This document shows positions 9,937-15,363 of a stretch of DNA of 22,113 bases, piece after piece. Source of the DNA: CAMLHP01 sp035707845 (GTDB lineage Bacteria; Gemmatimonadota; Gemmatimonadetes; Gemmatimonadales; GWC2-71-9); contig DASSTP010000230.1 of NCBI GenBank assembly GCA_035707845.1, positions 1-22,113 on the forward strand. Reading direction: 5' to 3'. Every line of letters begins with the position of its first letter. The stretch's first letter is position 1. The position numbers and the translations under genes were made by a program. The notes under the pieces are model-generated. The model was given only the letters and a program-made list of their open reading frames with translations. It was not told the origin of the DNA and made no database searches.

Positions 9937-10835
9937 TTCTCCATCTCCGGCCAGTATCTCAGCGCTCCGGCCGGCAGGCCGTAGTGCTCGGTGGCTGCTT
10001 CGATCAATCGGTCCGGCGCTCGCCGGCCGAACTCCCGCAGCGTGTTCCGGCGGATTTCCTTGGCGACCTTGAGCGGGCGCTCACCCGACGGGTCCAGTCG
10101 CCGGGGCGTCGCGTCGTCATTGCCCAGCAATTCCATCATGTAATCGAGGGAGCGCGACAGGTGCTGCTGCACGTCGGTGTCGGTGAGTTCCCAGCGGCTC
10201 CGGTCGCGGGCCGCCTGCATGCCGCGCTGCCAGCCCGGGGTGTTGGTGAGGTGGACCATGCCGCGGAACAGCCGGCGATTGGTGCGCACGCTGAAGATGG
10301 TGGGTGAGATGATGCGATCGAGATGCGCATCGGCCTTGTCGTGGTCCATCCGGATCAGGTCGCGCGCCGACTGTGCGTACTGCTCCCCGACGTGGATCTC
10401 GACCCGGCTCTCCCAGTAGGAATGCCCCACGGACGACGTACTGCTGGTGAGCACCAGTTGCCGAGGCACGAAGTAATTGTGCGCCACGGTGTCAGCCGCG
10501 AGGTGGCAGAGGTAGCCCCAGCCGAAGGCACCCAGCGCCTCGGTGTCAGCCAGGTCATGAATTTCCTGGCCCACGTGCCAGTAGTGGCAATGCCGCCCTA
10601 CCGGCGCGTATTTCTTGGCGATGGACGAGTCTGCGGCAATGTTCCCGTAGAGAAAGTCATAGGGAAATGCGCGCAGCAGGTCGGCAACCGAGGCGGGCAG
10701 GAGCCGCAGGTTGGCGAGCACCGATTCGCCAAGGTAGATGTGCGTACCCGGGGTCCAGGCGTGCGCCGCTGCGGGGGCCGCGGCCAGGATCAACCCGACG
10801 ATGGCAAACGCGCCCAGCAGCCGCCATCCGTTCAT
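9918..10835 (-). CDS. Exported zinc-dependent phospholipase C-like protein
   Basis: A 305-residue protein with a clear signal peptide (basic WRL, hydrophobic core, AAAHA cleavage motif). Cleavage after Ala26 leaves Trp27 as the new N-terminus. In the zinc-dependent phospholipase C family (B. cereus PC-PLC, clostridial alpha-toxin) the mature N-terminal Trp is itself a zinc ligand, so this supports the assignment. Other possible metal ligands are His32, Asp69, the HCHYWH cluster (82-87), and His111, Asp115 and His119 in CHLAADTVAHNYF, which resembles the family's HxxxDxxxH. Substrate is unknown; many bacterial members are of undefined function and are not toxins. The start ATG (10835) is in an ATGA overlap with the membrane protein gene upstream, so the two form a leftward operon. 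Confidence 0.8.
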   Translation of the reverse strand: MNGWRLLGAFAIVGLILAAAPAAAHAWTPGTHIYLGESVLANLRLLPASVADLLRAFPYDFLYGNIAADSSIAKKYAPVGRHCHYWHVGQEIHDLADTEALGAFGWGYLCHLAADTVAHNYFVPRQLVLTSSTSSVGHSYWESRVEIHVGEQYAQSARDLIRMDHDKADAHLDRIISPTIFSVRTNRRLFRGMVHLTNTPGWQRGMQAARDRSRWELTDTDVQQHLSRSLDYMMELLGNDDATPRRLDPSGERPLKVAKEIRRNTLREFGRRAPDRLIEAATEHYGLPAGALRYWPEMEKLSAER

Positions 10836-11308
10836 CGGCGCAGCAGGAAGCGGGTCATCCGGCCTGCGATGCCCCGGCCGCGGCGGATGCGCCGAAGGCC
10901 GGTAGCGACATCGAGCGCGGTCTCCTCCACCTCATCGTGCACCACGTCATAGAGTGCTTCCAGGTCCACCAGGCGGGCCTCGATGCGGTCGATCCCGCGA
11001 TTCACCTTCTTGCGGAGCCGTCGGCCGGTGCGCACGAACGCGCCCGCTTCGTCGCGCACCATGTTGGCGATCCGTTCGCCGTCGCCCACCAGCTTGCGGA
11101 TGCTCTCCATCGTTTCCTGGGCATCATGCGCCACGCTATTGATCAGCGTCCGGCGCTCCTCGATCTCACCCGTGAGCCGCAAGGCCAGCCGGATCGCGCC
11201 GATCGTGAGCACCAGGACGGACAGGGCGATCACCAGCAGCGACAATGCCGTCACCGTGCCGGCCCAAGTGGGGACGGTGAGCACCGCCTGCTGTTGCAGC
11301 ATCAGCAT
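10832..11308 (-). CDS. Single-pass membrane protein with coiled coil (DUF948-like)
   Basis: A 158-residue protein. The start ATG at 11308 follows GGAGG (11320..11316) with an ideal 7-nt spacer. A single strongly hydrophobic helix at about residues 12-38 is followed by a long charged helical region (roughly 45-135, with EIEERRTLINSV and DGERIANMVRDEAGAFV) that should form a coiled coil, and a very basic C-terminus (RRIRRGRGIAGRMTRFLLRR). This architecture resembles the small DUF948/YtxG membrane proteins, but the match is by architecture only. The tail is probably cytoplasmic and could bind nucleic acid or lipid head groups. It is translationally coupled to the phospholipase-like gene. Confidence 0.7.
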   Translation of the reverse strand: MLMLQQQAVLTVPTWAGTVTALSLLVIALSVLVLTIGAIRLALRLTGEIEERRTLINSVAHDAQETMESIRKLVGDGERIANMVRDEAGAFVRTGRRLRKKVNRGIDRIEARLVDLEALYDVVHDEVEETALDVATGLRRIRRGRGIAGRMTRFLLRR

Positions 11309-11315
11309 TGCACCA

Positions 11316-11320
11316 CCTCC
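11316..11320 (-). promoter_or_regulatory. Ribosome-binding site that sets the start of the membrane coiled-coil gene
   Basis: GGAGG on the minus strand, 7 nt before the ATG at 11308. This picks the MLML start over longer upstream extensions of the open frame and over the internal ATG two codons later. Confidence 0.8.
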
Positions 11321-11382
11321 TGTCAGGCGTCGGGCCTGCCACGGAAACATAACCCGCGCGGGTCCGGCCAGCGACGCGCCGC

Positions 11383-11412
11383 TTGACCCCGGGGCCGGAT
11401 GGTCGCGAGCTT
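11383..11412 (+). promoter_or_regulatory. Putative murA promoter
   Basis: TTGACC (11383-11388), 18-nt spacer, GAGCTT (11407-11412), then 5 nt to the murA ATG at 11418. There is no Shine-Dalgarno before that ATG, so a leaderless mRNA is plausible. The -10 element is weak as read but matches the AGCTTT seen in the promoter at 13466-13494. On the opposite strand of this 109-nt divergent gap, TATGTT (11351..11346) is a possible -10 for the leftward pair, without a convincing -35. Confidence 0.4.
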
Positions 11413-11417
11413 TGGCC

Positions 11418-12704
11418 ATGCCTCCGCATTTTCTCGTCCGTGGCGGGCGCCAGCTGCGCGGCGCCATTCGCCCTGCCGGCAACAAGAACGCCGCGCTCCC
11501 GATCCTGGCCGCCACCGTGCTCGCCGACGGGCCGGTCGAACTCGACAACGTTCCCCACATCCGCGACGTCGATACCATGGTCGCGCTGCTGGCCGACCTC
11601 GGTGCCGAGGTGGCATGGACCGGCCCGAACCACCTGCGTGTTGATGCACGCAACGTGCGGCCCAAGCCACTCGACCCGGCGCTCTGCGCCCGCATTCGCG
11701 CGTCCATCCTGCTCGCGGGGCCGCTGCTGGCGCGCTTCGGCCAATGCGTCCTGCCGCCGCCCGGCGGCGACGTCATCGGGCGGCGCAGGGTAGATACCCA
11801 CTTCCTGGCGCTCGAGGCACTCGGCGCCACCGTCGAGCTGGGCGACCGTTACGAGCTTGAGGCGCCCAAGGGGCTGGTAGGCCGGGACATCTTCCTCGAT
11901 GAGCCGAGCGTAACGGGATCCGAGAATGCGCTGATGGCGGCCACCCTGGCGCGCGGCCGCACGGTGCTCCGGAACGCTGCCGCTGAGCCGCACGTCCAGG
12001 ACCTGGCGCGCTGTCTCGTGGCGATGGGTGCACAGATCGAGGGCATCGGCTCGAACGTGTATGTGATCGAGGGAGGCCGGCCGCTGGGCGGAGCGTCATA
12101 CTCGATCGGTCCTGATCACATCGAGATCGGGAGCTTCATCGGGCTCGCCGCGGTTACCAACGGCGACATTACCATCGAGCCCGTCAGGGGAGAGGACCTC
12201 CGCAGTACCCTGCTGGCCTTCGACCGCCTCGGCATCCGGCCGGTGCTGGACGGCACCCGGCTGCATATCGCGCCGGGTCAGGAGCGCCGAGTCCGTCCCG
12301 ACCTGGGCGGCCACGTGCCCAAGCTGGAAGATGGACCATGGCCCGCCTTCCCGGCTGATGTCATGTCCACGACCATCGTCGCGGCCACCCAGTGTACCGG
12401 CATGCTGCTGGTCTTCGAGAAGATGTTCGAGAGCCGGCTCTTCTTCGTGGACAAGCTCATCGGCATGGGGGCGCGGATTGTTCTCTGCGATCCGCATCGG
12501 GCCGTCATTGCGGGGCCCTCGCCGCTCAAGGGCGGCGTGGTCGAATCACCCGACATCCGCGCCGGCATGGCGATGCTCACGGCCGCGCTCGCGGCGGAGG
12601 GCACCAGCATCATCCATAACATCGGGCAGATCGAGCGGGGCTACGAGAAGATCGACGAGCGGCTCCGGGCGCTCGGTGCCGACATCGAGCGGCGCGATGC
12701 CTGA
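11418..12704 (+). CDS. murA: UDP-N-acetylglucosamine 1-carboxyvinyltransferase (Cys-to-Asp type)
   Basis: MurA transfers enolpyruvate from PEP to UDP-GlcNAc, the first committed step of peptidoglycan synthesis in the cytoplasm. 428 residues, a standard length. Conserved features: the GNKNAALP segment with Lys23, DVIGRRRVDTHFLALEALGA, the GPDHIEIGSFIG segment and the C-terminal GYEKIDERLRALGA. The catalytic loop normally reads PGGC; here it reads PGGD, so the residue equivalent to E. coli Cys115 is Asp118. The same change in Mycobacterium, Chlamydia and Borrelia keeps the enzyme active and makes it insensitive to fosfomycin. The gene overlaps pgeF by 8 nt. Start ATG 11418 gives the usual N-terminus (FLVRGG); longer extensions lie in the divergent intergenic region. 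Confidence 0.95.
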   Translation: MPPHFLVRGGRQLRGAIRPAGNKNAALPILAATVLADGPVELDNVPHIRDVDTMVALLADLGAEVAWTGPNHLRVDARNVRPKPLDPALCARIRASILLAGPLLARFGQCVLPPPGGDVIGRRRVDTHFLALEALGATVELGDRYELEAPKGLVGRDIFLDEPSVTGSENALMAATLARGRTVLRNAAAEPHVQDLARCLVAMGAQIEGIGSNVYVIEGGRPLGGASYSIGPDHIEIGSFIGLAAVTNGDITIEPVRGEDLRSTLLAFDRLGIRPVLDGTRLHIAPGQERRVRPDLGGHVPKLEDGPWPAFPADVMSTTIVAATQCTGMLLVFEKMFESRLFFVDKLIGMGARIVLCDPHRAVIAGPSPLKGGVVESPDIRAGMAMLTAALAAEGTSIIHNIGQIERGYEKIDERLRALGADIERRDA

Positions 12705-13491
12705 CGCAGTGGCCCTGTTGAACGAGCAGGCCCGCACCGGCGACGTCCCGAGGTTCGAGCTGGAGGAGTGGGCCGACCGGTTTGGGGTCACCGCCGGCAT
12801 TACGGCGCGGGGCGACGGACCCGGCCGCGGCTTTGACCTGGGCCTCTGGACCGATGCACCGGCGGGTGAAGTCATGGGCCGGTGGCGCGCCTTCCGCTCC
12901 GCCATCCCTGGTTTCCGCGGCGTCGTACTCGGCACCCAGGTGCACCGGACCGAGGTTGTCTGGCATGATCGGCTCACCGGCTGGGTTCAGCTGGAGGGCG
13001 TGGATGGCCACGCTACGGCAACACCGGGGCTGCTGCTTACGGTCACGGTTGCCGACTGCATCCCGGTGTATCTCGTGGCGCCCGAAACGCGGGCGGTGGC
13101 GCTGCTGCATGCGGGATGGCGAGGGACGGCAGCAGGGATTCTCGAGCGCGGGCTCGAGGTCCTGAAAGCGCATGCCGGGCTTCAGCCGGGTGATCTCGTA
13201 ATGCACTGTGGCGTTGGTATTTGCGGGTCCTGTTATGAAGTGGGACCTGAGGTGCTGGAGGCGCTGGGCCTCCGGGGCGACGACCGGGGTCCGTGGCACG
13301 TGGACCTGCGCGAGCGCCTGGCCGAGCAGGCGGAGGAGGCCGGGATTGCCGAGGTGACCATGTCATCCTGGTGCAGTGCGCACCATCGGCCGCTGTTCTA
13401 CAGCCACCGCGCGTCCGGCGGTGCCGACGGGCGCATGGTGGCGTATCTTGGCATGCCGACGAGTGTTGACGAGGTCGGCCCGGCGCGGTAG
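12697..13491 (+). CDS. pgeF: Peptidoglycan editing factor PgeF / purine nucleoside phosphorylase (laccase-domain, DUF152)
   Basis: A 264-residue protein of the YfiH/PgeF family (also called multicopper polyphenol oxidase laccase domain). E. coli PgeF limits the wrong amino acid at position 1 of the peptidoglycan stem; relatives, including human FAMIN, act on purine nucleosides. Family motifs: GTQVHRTEV, VTVADCIPVYL, LLHAGWRGTA and CGVGICGSCYEVG. The His, Cys and His in the first three are the conserved metal-binding triad. The ATG at 12697 lies within murA, so the two enzymes are translationally coupled; this supports a role in cell-wall precursor quality control, although the enzymatic activity cannot be fixed from sequence. 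The TAG stop coincides with a promoter-like -10 element. Confidence 0.88.
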   Translation: MPDAVALLNEQARTGDVPRFELEEWADRFGVTAGITARGDGPGRGFDLGLWTDAPAGEVMGRWRAFRSAIPGFRGVVLGTQVHRTEVVWHDRLTGWVQLEGVDGHATATPGLLLTVTVADCIPVYLVAPETRAVALLHAGWRGTAAGILERGLEVLKAHAGLQPGDLVMHCGVGICGSCYEVGPEVLEALGLRGDDRGPWHVDLRERLAEQAEEAGIAEVTMSSWCSAHHRPLFYSHRASGGADGRMVAYLGMPTSVDEVGPAR

Positions 13492-13494
13492 CTT
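13466..13494 (+). promoter_or_regulatory. Putative promoter of the nusA-infB operon, overlapping the pgeF stop
   Basis: TTGACG (13466-13471), 17-nt spacer, TAGCTT (13489-13494). The -35 matches consensus at 5 of 6 positions; the -10 keeps the key T, A and final T. The pgeF stop codon is part of the -10. Expected transcription start is near 13501, about 65 nt before the end of the terminator at 13535-13565 and about 230 nt before nusA. Confidence 0.45.
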
Positions 13495-13534
13495 TTCATG
13501 CTGTGTGGTCGGCCCGCCCGGGTCGGCGCTGCGG

Positions 13535-13565
13535 ATGTGGGGGGTGTTTCCCCCACATTTTTTTT
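13535..13565 (+). terminator. Strong intrinsic terminator between pgeF and nusA
   Basis: A perfect 8-bp GC-rich stem (TGTGGGGG at 13536-13543 with CCCCCACA at 13550-13557, extendable by one A-T pair), a 6-nt loop and a run of eight T residues (13558-13565). It works only in the rightward direction. It can end murA-pgeF transcription and, if the promoter at 13466 is real, can also act as an attenuator for nusA. Confidence 0.92.
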
Positions 13566-13644
13566 CGGATCGCCCCATCGTCCCATTCTCCAGGTGCGAA
13601 TGAAGCGACTCGCCAGCCGGCCGGGCTCTGGAGCCTTGCGGCTG

Positions 13645-13703
13645 GTCATGAGTCGTGGGTCGTAAGTCACATGACTTATGACGTATGACATATGACTTAC
13701 GAT
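13645..13703. repeat. Inverted heptanucleotide repeat in the nusA leader
   Basis: The right half reads as 7-nt units ATGACTT, ATGACGT, ATGACAT, ATGACTT (13671-13698); the left half has inverse-type units CATGAGT, CGTGGGT, CGTAAGT (13647-13667). Left arm 13645-13669 and right arm 13672-13696 are reverse complements at 19 of 25 positions, with a perfect core TAAGTCA-CA-TGACTTA. It could fold as a hairpin in the nusA leader RNA. Confidence 0.75.
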
Positions 13704-13732
13704 TATGAATCGCCCCCAGGAGCGAACGAAGC

Positions 13733-15052
13733 ATGTCAGGATCCACCGAAATGCTTGCGGCCTTCCGCGAGCTCACCAGCACCAAGCAGCTCGAGCGGTC
13801 CGACCTGCTGGACCTCCTGCGGGATGGCATTCACGCTGCCCTCGTCCGGAAGTACGGGCCGAATGTCCGCTTCGAGCTGAGCGTGGACGAACTGAACGGC
13901 TCTATCGAAATCGCCCGGCTCCGCCAGGTGGTGGACGTGGTGGAAGACGAAAGCTCCCAGGTGTCGGTGGAAGCCGCGCGGTTCATCGATCCCGAGTTTC
14001 AGGTCGGCGACATGCTGGAGGAGGAGGTCCCCTTCCAGGAATTCGGGCGGCTGGCGGTGCAGGCGGCCAAGCAGCGCATCATCCAGCGCGTGCGCGAGGG
14101 CGAGCGCACCCGTATTCGCGAGGAGTTTGCCGACCGGGTAGGCGAGCTGCTGGCGGGAGAGATCCAGCAGATCGAGCGCGGCAAGCTGGTGGTCATGCTC
14201 AACAAGTTCCGCGAGGCGGAGGCGATCATGCCCTACCGCGAGCAGAACCACCGGGAGCACTTCCACCAGGGCGACACCCTCCGAGCGGTGCTCAAGCGCC
14301 TGGAAGAGACCCCCAAGGGGCCGCGGCTGATCCTGAGCCGCGCCGACCCGTTGTTCGTCAAGGCGCTCTTCAAGCTCGAGGTGCCCGAGATCCAGCAGCA
14401 GATCGTCGAGATCCGCGCCATTGCGCGCGAGGTGGGCAGCCGCACCAAGGTCGCCGTGATTTCCCGGGATGACGCCATCGATCCGGTGGGTGCCTGCGTC
14501 GGGCTCAAGGGCTCGCGCGTCCAGGCAGTGGTGAACGAGCTGGGGGGCGAGCGCATCGACATCGTGCCGTGGTCGCCCGATCCGGAGCGCTTCGTCAGGC
14601 TGGCCTTGGCGCCCGCCCGAGTGGCCAAGGTGTTCGCCGACTCGGCCGGCAAGACCATTCAGGCGGTGGTGGACGAAGACCAGCTCTCGCTCGCCATCGG
14701 CCGCAACGGCCAGAATGTGCGGCTCGCCTCCGAGCTCACCGGCTGGAAGATCGACCTCTACTCCAGCCGTGAATGGATGGAGCGGGGCGGCGAGGGTCCG
14801 CTGTTCGCGCCGCTGCCGCCCGAGGACGCCACGGCGTCACAGGTGCCGCTCGCCGAGCTCGAAGGGCTCTCGCCTGAAATCGTGGCCATCCTGGCGGGCG
14901 CCGGCTATGAGACGCTGGACGACGTGTTCGATCTCGATCGTGAGGAGCTGTCCGCGGTGCCCGGCCTCTCCAGCGAGCAGGTGGATGCGCTCATGGCCTT
15001 CCTGGCCGAGCTGGCGGATGAGGACAGCGAGGAGAACGGCACCCCGGCGTGA
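13733..15052 (+). CDS. nusA: Transcription termination/antitermination factor NusA
   Basis: NusA binds RNA polymerase near the RNA exit channel, promotes pausing and intrinsic termination, and takes part in antitermination. The 439 residues show the N-terminal polymerase-binding domain (about 1-125), an S1 domain (about 130-200), KH1 (GACVGLKGSRVQAVVNELGG) and KH2 (LSLAIGRNGQNVRLASELTG). A C-terminal helix-hairpin-helix region (about 375-430, LSPEIVAILAGAGYETLDDV) and an acidic tail follow. Start ATG 13733 has AGGAG 10 nt upstream. In most bacteria rimP precedes nusA; here a leader with a terminator does. The gene ends in a GTGA overlap with the L7Ae-like gene. Confidence 0.96.
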   Translation: MSGSTEMLAAFRELTSTKQLERSDLLDLLRDGIHAALVRKYGPNVRFELSVDELNGSIEIARLRQVVDVVEDESSQVSVEAARFIDPEFQVGDMLEEEVPFQEFGRLAVQAAKQRIIQRVREGERTRIREEFADRVGELLAGEIQQIERGKLVVMLNKFREAEAIMPYREQNHREHFHQGDTLRAVLKRLEETPKGPRLILSRADPLFVKALFKLEVPEIQQQIVEIRAIAREVGSRTKVAVISRDDAIDPVGACVGLKGSRVQAVVNELGGERIDIVPWSPDPERFVRLALAPARVAKVFADSAGKTIQAVVDEDQLSLAIGRNGQNVRLASELTGWKIDLYSSREWMERGGEGPLFAPLPPEDATASQVPLAELEGLSPEIVAILAGAGYETLDDVFDLDREELSAVPGLSSEQVDALMAFLAELADEDSEENGTPA

Positions 15053-15363
15053 GCTCGCTGCTGGGCCTGCTGGGACTGGGACGCAACGCCGGCGCGCTGG
15101 TGATCGGCGCCGACGCGGTCCACCGGGCACTGCAGCAGGGCCGGATCTACTGCGTCGTGCTCGCGTCTGACGCCAGTGGGCGGGCAAGAGAAAAAGTGGT
15201 GCGACTGGCCAGGGGGCGACAGGTCCCACTCGTGGCTGGTCCGGATGCCGACGCGATCGGCATCCAGCTGGGAAAGCCGCCGGTCATGGCGGTCGGTGTC
15301 CGGGATCGCGCATTAGCTGATGGCCTGGTGGCCTTGGCTCCGGACAGCCCTGAGGAGGCATGA
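15049..15363 (+). CDS. L7Ae/L30e-family RNA-binding protein (YlxQ-like)
   Basis: A small basic protein of 104 residues with the L7Ae/L30e/Gadd45 fold: LLGLGRNAGALVIGADAVHR, CVVLASDASGRAREKV, and VPLVAG. Homologues beside nusA and infB (YlxQ/RplGA) bind kink-turn RNA and are thought to associate with the ribosome; B. subtilis YlxQ is an example. The GTG start sits in a GTGA overlap with nusA and the stop directly abuts the infB start. The usual neighbour ylxR (DUF448) is not present between nusA and this gene. Confidence 0.85.
   Translation: MSSLLGLLGLGRNAGALVIGADAVHRALQQGRIYCVVLASDASGRAREKVVRLARGRQVPLVAGPDADAIGIQLGKPPVMAVGVRDRALADGLVALAPDSPEEA
15353..15358 (+). promoter_or_regulatory. Ribosome-binding site fixing the infB GTG start
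   Basis: AGGAGG, a full-strength Shine-Dalgarno, lies 5 nt before GTG 15364. An ATG at 15360 is in a different frame. This site makes GTG 15364 the convincing start and may let infB be translated more strongly than its neighbours. Confidence 0.8.

Larger units (their letters stand above)
13501..13732 (+). promoter_or_regulatory. Leader region of the nusA operon
   Basis: This 232-nt gene-poor stretch holds, in order, an intrinsic terminator (13535-13565), a 16-nt sequence CAGGTGCGAATGAAGC (13591-13606) that recurs with two changes directly before nusA (13717-13732), and an inverted heptameric repeat (13645-13703). A 21-codon reading frame from ATG 13600 to TAA 13665 exists but is unsupported. 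AGGAG at 13718-13722 is the likely nusA ribosome-binding site (10-nt spacer). There is no rimP gene and no tRNA gene here. Confidence 0.5.

Noticed and set aside
10667..11386. Rightward 239-codon frame opposite the membrane coiled-coil gene.
   Set aside because: The leftward gene has a strong ribosome-binding site, a clear membrane helix and an ATGA junction; the rightward translation is Arg/Ala-rich with no such features.
13498..13665. A 55-codon frame starting just after the promoter at 13466 and spanning the terminator.
   Set aside because: It runs through the terminator hairpin and T-run, has no ribosome-binding site, and its product shows no sensible composition. The shorter frame from 13600 is also only speculative.
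13566..13732. tRNA gene before nusA, as in the E. coli metY-nusA operon.
   Set aside because: No T-arm GTTCGA-type sequence or acceptor stem pairing could be found in this stretch.
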